This document shows positions 1-8,481 of a stretch of DNA of 64,000 nt, in pieces (position 1 is the first letter of the stretch; each line of letters begins with the position of its first letter). The stretch spans positions 21,669 to 85,668 of the forward strand of contig JALHRD010000022.1 of assembly GCA_022841625.1 (NCBI GenBank), written 5' to 3'. A program made the translations under genes and the position numbers. The stretch is from Xanthobacteraceae bacterium (GTDB lineage: Bacteria; Pseudomonadota; Alphaproteobacteria; Rhizobiales; Xanthobacteraceae). The notes under the pieces are model-generated. The model had not been told where the DNA came from. It worked only from the letters and a program-made list of their open reading frames with translations, and searched no databases.

Positions 1-1
1 G

Positions 2-331
2 GGTCTCGATACCCTCGATGCCAATACCATGCTCGGCTTTGACGACGACGAGCGTGACTATGGCGTCGCCGTGAAGATGCTCCAGATCCTGGGATGTCTG
101 CGGGTCAAGCTCTTGACCAACAATCCCGCCAAGCTCGATTGGCTGACCAGGGCGGGAATTGAAGTGTGTGGCCGGATTCCCTTGCAAGGTCCTGTCAATG
201 CCGACAATCGTCGGTATCTGACGGCGAAAGCGACGCGGGCAGGTCACAAGCTTGACCATCTGCTGCCGCTGGTATCGGATTCGACGACCGCGGCGCCCGT
301 CGAACCGATCGACAGCCGTCCAGCTGAATGA
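2..331 (+). CDS. ribA: GTP cyclohydrolase II, C-terminal part (truncated by window edge)
   Basis: The reading frame is open from base 2 and ends with TGA at 329-331. The visible 109 residues contain GFDDDERDYGVA, then a segment on a new-lactam-like core (LRVKLLTNNPAKLDWL, GIEVCGR, NADNRRYLTAKATRAGH), which matches the C-terminal half of RibA. RibA opens the GTP ring to start riboflavin synthesis. The zinc-binding cysteines and the start lie upstream of the window. It could be the RibA half of a RibBA fusion, which cannot be decided here. Cytochrome b561 follows 27 bases downstream. Confidence 0.9.
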   Translation, partial: GLDTLDANTMLGFDDDERDYGVAVKMLQILGCLRVKLLTNNPAKLDWLTRAGIEVCGRIPLQGPVNADNRRYLTAKATRAGHKLDHLLPLVSDSTTAAPVEPIDSRPAE

Positions 332-358
332 TCGTGGTGTGAGCAGGGGAGGAATGTA

Positions 359-892
359 ATGACTGCGGTGCCTGGCTATACTGCGACCGCGCGGGCGCTG
401 CATTGGATCGTCGCAGTGCTGGTGCTGCTGATGATCCCGCTCGGCGTGGTGATTACCAATGAATGGGGCGGGCCGGCGCAGATATTCCTTTACAATCTGC
501 ACAAGTCGATTGGCGCGACGCTGATCCCAATTGTTTTGTTTCGGCTGTTCTGTCGCCTGAAAAATCCGCCACCGCCGTTGCCGAGCGATATTCCTGCGAT
601 TCAGCAATTCGCAGCGAGCGCAACACATTGGGCGCTGTACGGGCTGATCCTGGCTCAACCGATCGTCGGCTACATTATGACATCGGCCTACCCGGCGCCG
701 GTCCCGTTTTTTGGCCTGTTTAATCTTCCGGCGATCTGGCCGGCGAATCGCGCATTGTCGGAACAGCTATCGGTGGTCCATCTCTATCTGGGAATCGCTA
801 TAGCGGTGGTCGCGGCCGTGCATATTGGTGCGGCGCTGTTTCATCATTTCGTGCGCAAAGATCGTGTCCTCATGCGCATGATCGCAGGCTAG
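359..892 (+). CDS. Cytochrome b561 family protein
   Basis: This 177-residue protein has four hydrophobic segments (about 15-33, 48-64, 90-110 and 137-160). Histidines sit at H15 (RALHW), H48 (NLHKS) and in the last helix pair (VVHLY, AAVHIGAALFHH), as expected for a di-heme b561 of the CybB type. Such proteins shuttle electrons at the inner membrane, often from quinol to periplasmic acceptors. The start is supported by GGGGAGG at about 347-353 upstream of ATG 359. The partner is not evident from the neighbours. Confidence 0.85.
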   Translation: MTAVPGYTATARALHWIVAVLVLLMIPLGVVITNEWGGPAQIFLYNLHKSIGATLIPIVLFRLFCRLKNPPPPLPSDIPAIQQFAASATHWALYGLILAQPIVGYIMTSAYPAPVPFFGLFNLPAIWPANRALSEQLSVVHLYLGIAIAVVAAVHIGAALFHHFVRKDRVLMRMIAG

Positions 893-895
893 GCA

Positions 896-1702
896 TTGGT
901 GCGATTGATGGCGGGCGCTCCGACCAATCGCGTGCTGAGCGAACTGACGTCTTTCGAAGTAGGGCGGGCGGTTAAGGAAACGTCGGTACTTTGCCTACCG
1001 CTCGGCGCAATCGAGCAGCACGGGCAGCATTTGCCGCTCAATACTGACGTGATTGTTGCCGAGGGGCTGACCGGACGTCTGCTCGGTCGGTGGGGCGCCA
1101 CATTCGATCTCTGGCAATTGCCGACGCTGTCGATCGGACTTTCGCGGGAGCACGATTGGGCGAGCGGTACGTTGAGCCTGTCGATCCAAGGCTTCGTCGG
1201 GTATTTGCGCGACCTTGCCGGCGCGATCGTTCACACGCTGCCGGCGCGTAACCTTGCGATCATCAACGGTCACGGCGGCAATCGTGGCATTCTCGAAAGC
1301 GTGCTGCATGAATTGCATGGCGATTTCGGCTTGAACGCGGTTGTTTTGCACCCGTTCGATCTGGCCGGCGCGAATTCAGCGGAACCTGATGTCCATGGCG
1401 GCAAGGGCGAGACTGCGGTGATGCTGGCGCTCGCGCCCCAATTGGTGCGGCGCGATCAGATCGGCGTTGGCGGGCCAGCCGACGCCAAGGCGACGCAGGC
1501 GCTGATTTTCGATCGCGGCGCGACCTGGGCTTGGCGCAGCGACGATCCGCGGCTCGCCCGCGACGGCATCATCGGCGACCCCAGCGGGGCGACCGAGGAA
1601 CTCGGCGTCGCGTTGATTGAGCGCATGGTTACGGCGGCCGGCGGCGTTTTCCAGCGGTTGCAAGAAAACCAAAAGCTCATGCAGCCGCGCGCTCGACCGT
1701 GA
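896..1702 (+). CDS. Creatininase / creatinine amidohydrolase family protein
   Basis: The protein contains PLGAIEQHGQHLPLNTD near the N-terminus and NGHGGNRG in the middle, the metal-binding signatures of the creatininase fold (also used by MftE and FAPy deformylase). Length is about 264-268 residues, normal for the family. Substrate cannot be told from sequence; many homologues are not true creatininases. The start is ambiguous between TTG 896, GTG 899 and ATG 908. The TGA stop at 1700-1702 falls inside a 16-bp hairpin arm. Confidence 0.8.
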   Translation: MVRLMAGAPTNRVLSELTSFEVGRAVKETSVLCLPLGAIEQHGQHLPLNTDVIVAEGLTGRLLGRWGATFDLWQLPTLSIGLSREHDWASGTLSLSIQGFVGYLRDLAGAIVHTLPARNLAIINGHGGNRGILESVLHELHGDFGLNAVVLHPFDLAGANSAEPDVHGGKGETAVMLALAPQLVRRDQIGVGGPADAKATQALIFDRGATWAWRSDDPRLARDGIIGDPSGATEELGVALIERMVTAAGGVFQRLQENQKLMQPRARP

Positions 1703-1790
1703 TCCGATTCGGTTGAATCGGATCACGGTCTGACTTCCTTGTTTGAACTTGATCCCGAAAACCGGTTTCCACTTTTCGGAATCATGCTCG
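1695..1790. repeat. Composite Rhizobiales-type intergenic repeat with 16-bp hairpin
   Basis: Bases 1695-1710 (GACCGTGATCCGATTC) and 1715-1730 form a perfect 16-bp hairpin with loop GGTT. At 1751-1789 follows GATCCCGAAAACCGGTTTCC and its continuation, which I recognise as a common repeat in Bradyrhizobium and relatives. The stop codons of both convergent genes lie inside it: TGA 1700-1702 on plus, and TGA read from 1784-1782 on minus. The hairpin can serve as a bidirectional terminator. Confidence 0.7.
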
Positions 1791-3104
1791 AGCGCGCCGT
1801 CCCGCCAGGAGTGCGACCGCGCCGGCGAGGCTCGCCAATACGCACCAGTAGCCGTAGCGGAAATCGGCCGCGACCCCGAACGGGAAATACGACAAGACGT
1901 AGACAATGGCCGAACCGCTCACGCTGACGGCAAACGCGCCCGGCGGTGCGGCGCGCAAGGGCCAAGCAAGCGCACAGACCGCGGTGGCGACGGCGAGCCA
2001 AAACCCGATGAAGAACAGCCAAGTCGGCTGCAACGCATCATGAACCGCGATCATCGCCATAAAGAAGCGATTTTGCGCATGGACCTGTCGTCGCGGCAGC
2101 GAGAGTTCTAGGACCGGCAGCACCAGCAGGGGTTCGGCCAGAAGCGTCCGCATGAAGGTTGCGCGATGCTTCAGATAGGCGATTGGATTTGCAAGGACGG
2201 CATCGCGCCAGGCATCGACCAGGCGCGGCGTACCGAAGATCCTGTCATCCTTGCGTTCCAGGCGCTGCATGACGAAATCGCAGGGCGGGATGTGCCAATA
2301 ATAGTCCCAGCGGGTCGGGTTGTAGCATTTGCCGGTGAACAGCATTGCGTTCTGCTCCGGCGGAAACACCACCGGGAACTGACTGGTCTTTGAGAAATAG
2401 CTGATGCCGCCAAGGTCAAAGACAAAGACCGAATGCAGCGGGTACTGACGCTCGGCGTTGAGGACCGTGTAGTAGACAGAGTGGATTAAGGCATAGCTTG
2501 CAAGGATGCCGGGGATCAAAATCAGCACCGCTCGTTTCCAATGAAATTCTGACGGCCACATCGCATAGGTGGCCAATATCGGCGCCGCGAAAATGGCGTT
2601 CGGTCGCAACAGGACGCCAAGGGCGATCAGGGCGACCGCAAAGATTTGCGTCGGCCATCGGACGGCCGCCGACCGGTTTGCCGTTGCGAAAACCAGTGCC
2701 GAAGCGCAGAGCCAAACGCCGGCGAACAGCACATCCCGCCAGATCATGCCAATAAAGACGAACGCCGGCGGGGTGAATGCTAGCAGCACGGTGACGACGC
2801 CCAGCCATGCCGCGTAGCGCGCCACTGTAAACGCCACGAGCGCAAACCCGCCCCAATAGAGCGCAGCCATCAGCAGGAACATGCTCATCGAGCCGGGAGC
2901 AATCGGATCGATAAAACCCCACAGCGCCGACATGACCGGCGACTGCCAGTCGCCTCGCATGCCGCTGATGCCCTTGTAGACCCAATCCGCGTCGATGTTC
3001 ATGTAGCCGGGATAGAATACGGCAATAGTCAGGGCGAAGCCGGCTGTTAGCAAGGCCGCGATGACGACGCGTAGAGCGGCGCTCGCATGCGGTCGCTCGC
3101 TCAT
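1782..3104 (-). CDS. Polytopic membrane protein, unknown function (glycosyltransferase-like topology)
   Basis: This 440-residue protein has about ten hydrophobic segments, including a first helix at about 10-30, a large soluble loop at about 225-320 with conserved-looking Trp/Tyr/Cys (CYNPTRWDYYWHIPPCDF), and a C-terminal helix pair. The layout resembles GT-C type membrane transferases (helix, extracytoplasmic loop with acidic residues, IDADWVYKG after TM1), but I see no decisive motif. It overlaps the upstream ICL/PEPM gene by 4 bases (ATGA), so the two are translationally coupled. Confidence 0.7.
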   Translation of the reverse strand: MSERPHASAALRVVIAALLTAGFALTIAVFYPGYMNIDADWVYKGISGMRGDWQSPVMSALWGFIDPIAPGSMSMFLLMAALYWGGFALVAFTVARYAAWLGVVTVLLAFTPPAFVFIGMIWRDVLFAGVWLCASALVFATANRSAAVRWPTQIFAVALIALGVLLRPNAIFAAPILATYAMWPSEFHWKRAVLILIPGILASYALIHSVYYTVLNAERQYPLHSVFVFDLGGISYFSKTSQFPVVFPPEQNAMLFTGKCYNPTRWDYYWHIPPCDFVMQRLERKDDRIFGTPRLVDAWRDAVLANPIAYLKHRATFMRTLLAEPLLVLPVLELSLPRRQVHAQNRFFMAMIAVHDALQPTWLFFIGFWLAVATAVCALAWPLRAAPPGAFAVSVSGSAIVYVLSYFPFGVAADFRYGYWCVLASLAGAVALLAGRRARA

Positions 3105-3934
3105 GATGTGCCTCGCCTCAGATCGTCCCGGAACAGGGCGTTGAGCTCGCGGCCGGGCGCGCTGTCGTTGAGGCCGTCGAAGCGACCTTCGTTCGCGATC
3201 TGCGCGGCGACGCGCATGACCGCACCCCAGCCGACGCGCGCCAATGCGCCGCCGACGCTAATGCGGCGCACGCCGAGCCCGGCCAAGTCGGCGACCGTGA
3301 GCGGCGCAGCGCCCGACGACATCAACACGTTGACGGGCTTCGGCGCGACAGCGTCAACGATCGCCACGATCTGCTCGCGGGTCTTGATCGCGGGAGCATA
3401 GAGGCAGTCGGCGCCGGCATTCGAATAGGCCTTCAGTCGCGCAATGGTCTCGTCGAGATCGGGGCGGCCAACCAGAAAGCATTCGGCGCGACCGACCAGC
3501 AAGACGTCGGCGCCGCTTTTGTCAATCGCCGTTCGCGCAGCCCGTATTCGCGCGACCGCGTCGTCGATGGCGTAGAGTTTACCGTCGACCGCATCCTCGA
3601 TTGAAAGTCCCGACACGCCGGATTCCACGCAGAGACGGACGCTTTCTGCGACGCCCACGGGATCTTCGGCATAGCCGGCTTCGAAGTCGGCGTTGAGCGG
3701 AAGATCGGAGGCGTGTGCCAACTCATGCAGATGGGCCAGCACGGTATCGCGTGGGACGGCGCCATCGGGAAATCCTTGCGCGAAGGCGAAGCCGGCGCTG
3801 GTCGAGGCGATCGCCTTAAACCCGAGATGTTGCAGATAGCGCGCGCTTCCCATGTCCCACGGATTGGGAATGACGAAGCATCCGGACTGATGCAATGCGC
3901 GAAAGCTGCGGCGCTTGTCGGCGATGGTCGGCAT
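3101..3934 (-). CDS. Isocitrate lyase / PEP mutase superfamily enzyme
   Basis: The 277-residue protein has the family core: FVIPNPWDMGSARYL near the N-terminus, LPLNADFEAGYAEDP (metal-binding acidic residues) and GLSIEDAVDGKLY. It lacks the KKCGH loop of true isocitrate lyase, so a lyase, mutase or oxaloacetate decarboxylase-like activity on a small oxo-acid is more likely. The gene is 14 bases downstream of the IlvD/Edd dehydratase. That fits a pathway in which the dehydratase makes a 2-keto-3-deoxy acid and this enzyme acts on a C-C bond, but this is inference. Confidence 0.85.
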   Translation of the reverse strand: MPTIADKRRSFRALHQSGCFVIPNPWDMGSARYLQHLGFKAIASTSAGFAFAQGFPDGAVPRDTVLAHLHELAHASDLPLNADFEAGYAEDPVGVAESVRLCVESGVSGLSIEDAVDGKLYAIDDAVARIRAARTAIDKSGADVLLVGRAECFLVGRPDLDETIARLKAYSNAGADCLYAPAIKTREQIVAIVDAVAPKPVNVLMSSGAAPLTVADLAGLGVRRISVGGALARVGWGAVMRVAAQIANEGRFDGLNDSAPGRELNALFRDDLRRGTS

Positions 3935-3948
3935 GGCGGTATGATCCG

Positions 3949-5778
3949 TCAGTGGCTATGGCGCGGGGTACTCACTTGTGCGACCCGCTGAAACTTGACT
4001 GCTGGCTTAAGCACCATCCCTTCGCAAAGTTGATCGACAATGCCGCGTTGGATTTCCTGCCAGGGCGTTTGGCTTTGCGGATAGGGATAGCCGCCGCTTT
4101 TTTGCAGTTCCGCGCGGCGCTTTGCGAGTTCCGTCGGTGCGATCAAGATATCGGCGGTGCCCCTGCGCAGGTCGATGCGCACGCGGTCGCCGGTTTGGAG
4201 CAAAGCGAGGCCACCGCCGGCTGCTGCTTCCGGCGACGCATTGAGGATCGATGGTGATCCGGAGGTGCCGGATTGTCGGCCGTCGCCAATGCAGGGCAGC
4301 GAGTCGAAACCTTTTTTGATCAGCGCCGCCGGTGGCCGCATGTTCACGACCTCAGCCGATCCTGGATAGCCGATCGCTCCGACGCCGCGCATGAACAGGA
4401 TTGTGCGTTGGTCGATCTTCAGCGCGGGATCGTCGATCCGGCGGCGATAGTCTTCCGGGCCGTCGAACACCACGGCGCGACCCTCGAAGGCATCGGGGTC
4501 CTTGGGATCGGAAAGGTAGCGCTTGCGAAAGTCGTCGGAAATGACGCTGGTTTTCATGATGGCGGCGTCGAACAGATTGCCTTTGAGCACCTTGAAACCC
4601 GCGCGCGGCATCAGCGGTTTGCTATAGGGGTGGATGACGTCGGTATCGGTGATCTCGGCCTCGCGTACATTCTCGCCCAGGGTCTTGCCATTGATTGTCA
4701 TGGCATTGGCGTGCAGGCGCTTGGCCTTACGCAATTCGTTGAGCACCGCCGGCAAGCCGCCGGCGCGGTGGTAGTCCTCGCCGAGATAGTGGCCGGCCGG
4801 CTGCATGTTGACCAGGAGCGGCACGTCATAGCCGACGGTTTCCCAGTCCTCCACGGTCAGCGGGACGCCGGCATGGCGGGCAATCGCATTGAGATGGATT
4901 GGCGCATTGGTCGATCCGCCGATTGCCGAGCAGGCGACAATGGCGTTCTCGAACGCCTTGCGGGTCAGCAAATCGAGGGGCTTGATATCAGCAAGCACAA
5001 TCTCCACAGCACGCACGCCGGTCTCGTAGGCGATCTGGGCGCGCTCCTTGTACGGCGCCGGGATTGACGCGCAGCCTGGCAATGACAGCCCGAGCGCTTC
5101 GGCGATCGCATTCATGGTTGAGGCGGTGCCCATTGAATTGCAGTGGCCGATCGAAGGCGCCGCCGCCGCGATTGAATCGACAAATTCGTCGTAGCCGATT
5201 TCACCGGCGGCGAGCCGCTTGCCCATGGCCCATTTGATGGTGCCGGAGCCGGCGCGTTTGCCCTTCCACCAGCCGTTCAGCATTGGACCGCCCGACAGCA
5301 CAATCGCGGGAATGTTCACAGTCGCAGCCGCCATGATCGCGGCGGGCGTGGTCTTGTCGCAGCCGGTGGTCAGCACCACGCCGTCGATGGGGTAGCCGTG
5401 CAGCACTTCGACCAGGCCGAGATAAGCAAGGTTACGATCGAGGGCCGCGGTTGGCCGTTTGCCGGTTTCCTGAATCGGATGCATGGGAAATTCGAAGGCG
5501 ATGCCGCCGGCGGCGCGGATGCCATCGCGCACACGCTTTGCCAGTTCCAGATGATGGCGGTTGCACGGCGAGAGATCGGAACCGGTCTGGGCGATGCCGA
5601 TGATCGGCTTGCCACCCATGATCTCGCCGCGGGTCAGGCCGTAATTGAGATAGCGCTCGAAATAGAGCGCGGTGGCGCCGGGATCTTCGGGATTGTCGAA
5701 CCATAATTGTGAGCGAAAGCGCGGCTTGCCGGGTTGCGGCGCTTTGCTACCGGACTTTGTTTGACTTTTCTTTGTCAT
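3949..5778 (-). CDS. IlvD/Edd family dehydratase, sugar-acid (arabonate-like) type
   Basis: This 609-residue protein carries the three Fe-S ligand cysteines of the family at C72 ([10 protein letters not shown]), C140 ([10 protein letters not shown]) and C213 ([11 protein letters not shown]). The spacing (68 and 73 residues) matches what I recall for L-arabinonate dehydratase. The C-terminus ([10 protein letters not shown]) is also typical of sugar-acid dehydratases rather than IlvD. Expected reaction: dehydration of an aldonate to a 2-keto-3-deoxy acid with a [2Fe-2S] cluster and Mg. GAGAAG precedes the ATG at 5778. It heads a three-gene co-transcribed stretch. Confidence 0.88.
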   Translation of the reverse strand: MTKKSQTKSGSKAPQPGKPRFRSQLWFDNPEDPGATALYFERYLNYGLTRGEIMGGKPIIGIAQTGSDLSPCNRHHLELAKRVRDGIRAAGGIAFEFPMHPIQETGKRPTAALDRNLAYLGLVEVLHGYPIDGVVLTTGCDKTTPAAIMAAATVNIPAIVLSGGPMLNGWWKGKRAGSGTIKWAMGKRLAAGEIGYDEFVDSIAAAAPSIGHCNSMGTASTMNAIAEALGLSLPGCASIPAPYKERAQIAYETGVRAVEIVLADIKPLDLLTRKAFENAIVACSAIGGSTNAPIHLNAIARHAGVPLTVEDWETVGYDVPLLVNMQPAGHYLGEDYHRAGGLPAVLNELRKAKRLHANAMTINGKTLGENVREAEITDTDVIHPYSKPLMPRAGFKVLKGNLFDAAIMKTSVISDDFRKRYLSDPKDPDAFEGRAVVFDGPEDYRRRIDDPALKIDQRTILFMRGVGAIGYPGSAEVVNMRPPAALIKKGFDSLPCIGDGRQSGTSGSPSILNASPEAAAGGGLALLQTGDRVRIDLRRGTADILIAPTELAKRRAELQKSGGYPYPQSQTPWQEIQRGIVDQLCEGMVLKPAVKFQRVAQVSTPRHSH

Positions 5779-5891
5779 AGCTTCTCACTTTGCTTGTGGG
5801 TCGGCGCCCAAGCCGGACGTTCAGCACTTTTCTTAGAGAAGAAGCAAATCGCGCTTGGGGCGCGTTGCAACTCAATCGATCAAAATAACAC

Positions 5892-6848
5892 TCATCCAAG
5901 CATGAACCGCGCGGCTTGTTTGGCGGTCATTCCGACCTTGACACCAAGCTTGGCGGCGGGTGCGTTGACCACCGAGATGATGCCGTCGTTCCAAGTGCTC
6001 AGGCCTTCGCCGAGCCGCGCCGACATTGTGGCGACGGCCGCCGATGGCACGCCCTTTTCTTCCAGCAAGGTCACTCCTTCAACCGCAGTATTGTTGCGGG
6101 CAATGCCGGCGTCATTGGCAATCGAGCCTTTGGCGCCGATGCGCAGGATTCCATCGGACGACACCCGGCTTGAATTGGCGCCGCTGCAGATGATATCGTT
6201 TGGCACTTTTTCGACGATTGCGGTGGTGCCGGGCGTTGCCCAGATGCGGCCCTTGGCGGTTTCTTCAACGACCACTGGCGCATCTTCTTTTCCAAGCGGC
6301 GTTGGAATGGTTTTGCCGGCCGGGGCCTTGGCAAGCCGCGCCGCGGCCTCATAGGCGATCATTCCGATCTCGACGCCAAGCGCGCGGGCCTGGGCGTTGG
6401 CGCGGCTGATGGTGCCGAGCAGCAGCGTTTCTCGCCCATTGGAGGTCTCAGCCGACATCGCCGCAATGGTTGCGACCGGCACGCCAATGGTTTCGGCGTG
6501 CAACAGCCCGCTGATGCCGGCATTGTCCTTGCCGATCCCGGCGTCGGTTGCGATCACCGCCTTGACGCCGCGGGTGAACATCGGCGCGAGAATCCGCGTG
6601 CCGCAATATGAGCCGACCACGATGACGTCGTTGGGTAGGGTTTTGTGCGGCCCGAGATAGCTCGACGAATCAAAGGCGACGATGCGACCGGCGGCATCCT
6701 CGTGAACCACCAGCATCTCACCGCGCCCAATCGTCTTGCCACTTGCGATTGTGGCCGGCGGCGAAGCCGATGCGGTGTTGATCAATGCGATCGATGCGAC
6801 ACCGCCCGCGAGAAAACGCCGGCGTGGTAGCAGCAGTTTGCTGGCCAT
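5892..6848 (-). CDS. Tat-exported protein with two tandem homologous domains, unknown function
   Basis: The N-terminus has a twin-arginine signal (PRRRFLAGG, residues 8-16, then a hydrophobic stretch to about 29). The mature part is an internal duplication: about 70-172 and 213-316. Matching blocks are LPNDVIVVGS (71-80) with VPNDIICSGA (215-224), ATDAGIGKDNAGISG (100-114) with ANDAGIARNNTAVEG (244-258), and GVPVATIAAMSA (122-133) with GVPSAAVATMSA (266-277). The 318-residue protein is not one I can name. GAGGGAG precedes ATG 6848. It lies 114 bases upstream of the dehydratase, same strand, so it may lead that operon. Confidence 0.75.
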   Translation of the reverse strand: MASKLLLPRRRFLAGGVASIALINTASASPPATIASGKTIGRGEMLVVHEDAAGRIVAFDSSSYLGPHKTLPNDVIVVGSYCGTRILAPMFTRGVKAVIATDAGIGKDNAGISGLLHAETIGVPVATIAAMSAETSNGRETLLLGTISRANAQARALGVEIGMIAYEAAARLAKAPAGKTIPTPLGKEDAPVVVEETAKGRIWATPGTTAIVEKVPNDIICSGANSSRVSSDGILRIGAKGSIANDAGIARNNTAVEGVTLLEEKGVPSAAVATMSARLGEGLSTWNDGIISVVNAPAAKLGVKVGMTAKQAARFMLG

Positions 6849-6982
6849 TGCATGCTCCCTCAGCCGCTATCGGGCTGACTATCGCGGCATTTTAGGGCCG
6901 TCGTCTTGAAGTTCCTACAGCCGATGCACGCCGTGCGTTGCATGCGTCGCGACACGGCCAACGCCCCTTCCATCGGTCACAG

Positions 6983-7075
6983 TCTTACATCTTACAGTTC
7001 GTTTTACGCCCCTGTAAGATTGCAAAAAACCAGAATTCGCATGTTTAATCATTGGCTTAAGAGCTTCATCTTACA
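6983..7075. promoter_or_regulatory. Four-half-site operator array, TCTTACA/TGTAAGA (copy 1)
   Basis: Half-sites are TCTTACA at 6983-6989 and 6990-6996 (tandem, no gap), TGTAAGA at 7013-7019 (inverted, 16-base gap) and TCTTACA at 7069-7075 (49-base gap). The flanking bases extend the inner pair to ATCTTACAG...CTGTAAGAT. The array lies between the divergent genes at 6848 (minus) and 7459 (plus). The same arrangement, mirrored, occurs at 51536-51629. This fits an operator for an unidentified dimeric repressor or activator. Confidence 0.7.
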
Positions 7076-7419
7076 GTCTTTCACGATTTGCACACACTGC
7101 GCCGTGTGCGTGCGCCGCGCAGCCTTGGTGGACGGATCGGTAACCCGTGCACAGCGACAAGCGTTGCACAGCAATGTGGTGGCTCAATGAAGCCGACCAA
7201 AAGCTGTGGACGTGTGGACCCCAACTCAGTTGATAACTTTGCGCAATGCGCATCGTGAATCCGTGCGAAGTGCCGATGCGATAGGGCCAACTTCCACGTC
7301 GCGCCGTATCCACAAAAATCGTTCCGATCACGCCCCCGCTTGGCCCTGCGCAAGGCGACGCGCCCGCCTATGCGCGGTTCGGGCGATGGCGGGGGCGTCG
7401 CAGAAGTCGCATACGGTGC

Positions 7420-7425
7420 TATAAT
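7420..7425 (+). promoter_or_regulatory. Perfect -10 hexamer TATAAT upstream of Bug gene
   Basis: TATAAT at 7420-7425 would set transcription start near 7432. The -35 region at the right distance (about 7397-7402) matches poorly, so an activator may be needed. A start near 7432 excludes the in-frame ATG at 7429 and supports ATG 7459, which has GGGAGG just upstream. Confidence 0.45.
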
Positions 7426-7458
7426 TCGATGGCGCTAAAGGCGCATAGGGAGGTTGGA

Positions 7459-8448
7459 ATGGTGTCATTGTTTCGTGTCTTGGCGGTGATCTTGGCGGTG
7501 ATGGGGTGCATCGCGCTCGCGCTTGCTCCTGGCATGGCGCAGGCCCAGGAGTATCCAACGCGGCCGGTCACGCTGGTTGTGCCGGCCGCGCCGGGCGGCG
7601 TCATTGACCGCCTCAGCCGTATTCTGGCGCAACGGTTCTCGGAGACCTGGGGCAAGCAGTTCGTGGTCGAGCACCGCCCCGGCGCCAACAATCAACTCGC
7701 GGCCGAATACATCACCAAGGCGCCGCCGGACGGTTACACATTGATGGTCAGTCCGGAGGTTACCTTTGCCGTCAATCCGAGCCTCTACAAGCGATTGAAC
7801 TACGATCCGTTTAAAGGGTTCACACCGATTACCGGGCTGGTGATCATCAATCATGGGCTGATCCTGCATCCCTCCATGCCGATTGAGAACGTCAAGGAGT
7901 TGATTGAGCTCGCGAAGAAAAAACCCGGCGCGCTCAATTACGGAACGTTCGGCGCCGGTTCCACGGGGCACTTGAATATGGAAATGCTGCAGAGCATGAC
8001 CGGAACGAAATTCACCGCCGTACACTACAAAGGCGCCACCCCGGCTTTGACCGACGTGATCGGCGGCCATATTCAGATGATGTTCGTTAGCGTTGGCACC
8101 GCGGTGCCGCAGTGGCGCGAACGCAAAGTGAAATTCATCGCGGTTGGCGCCGCGCAGCGCATGCCGCTGTTGCCGGAAATGCCGACCGTCGCGGAGAGCG
8201 GTGTGCCGGGCTACGAAGGGGTGTCGTGGTTCGGTCTGTTCGGGCCGCCTGGCATGCCGGCCCCGGTCGTCAACAAGCTCAACGCGGAAGTCCGCCGTAT
8301 GTTTGCCGATCCGGAACTGCGCAGCGCCCTCGACCGCGAATATTTCACGCCGATCGTCGGCTCGCCGGACGAGCTAACGGCGCGCATCCGGGCGGATGAA
8401 CCCAAGTGGCGCAAGGTGATTCAGGATGCCGGATTGCCACCACAGTGA
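7459..8448 (+). CDS. Bug/TctC family substrate-binding protein (orphan)
   Basis: The 329-residue protein starts with a Sec signal peptide (residues 1-29, ending GMAQAQ) and has the family hallmarks YPTRPVTLVVPAAPGG, FVVEHRPGANNQ and PDGYTLM. It belongs to the extracytoplasmic receptors of tripartite tricarboxylate transporters, which bind carboxylates or other small acids. No TctA/TctB membrane genes are nearby. GGGAGG at 7448-7453 favours ATG 7459 over the upstream ATG 7429. It sits directly before a flavin monooxygenase gene, suggesting the ligand is that enzyme's substrate. Confidence 0.9.
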   Translation: MVSLFRVLAVILAVMGCIALALAPGMAQAQEYPTRPVTLVVPAAPGGVIDRLSRILAQRFSETWGKQFVVEHRPGANNQLAAEYITKAPPDGYTLMVSPEVTFAVNPSLYKRLNYDPFKGFTPITGLVIINHGLILHPSMPIENVKELIELAKKKPGALNYGTFGAGSTGHLNMEMLQSMTGTKFTAVHYKGATPALTDVIGGHIQMMFVSVGTAVPQWRERKVKFIAVGAAQRMPLLPEMPTVAESGVPGYEGVSWFGLFGPPGMPAPVVNKLNAEVRRMFADPELRSALDREYFTPIVGSPDELTARIRADEPKWRKVIQDAGLPPQ

Positions 8449-8481
8449 ATTGTGAGGGGTGTGAATCGGGCAAGATGGTCG

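Larger units (their letters stand above)
6849..7458. other. Divergent intergenic region of 610 bases without a gene
   Basis: Both flanking genes start outward from this region. It holds the TCTTACA operator array (6983-7075), a TATAAT hexamer (7420-7425), and a TATCCACA octamer near 7308 that is a near match to a DnaA box. The rest (about 7080-7400) has no convincing open frame with a ribosome binding site and no tRNA. I see no other structure in it. Confidence 0.6.

Noticed and set aside
6904..6917. TTGAAGTTCCT near 6906 as a fourth palindromic element
   Set aside because: It matches part of one arm of element C, but no matching second arm was found nearby.
7429..7458. Upstream start ATG 7429 for the first Bug gene
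   Set aside because: It lies 4 bases after TATAAT, before the probable transcription start, and has no ribosome site. ATG 7459 has GGGAGG.
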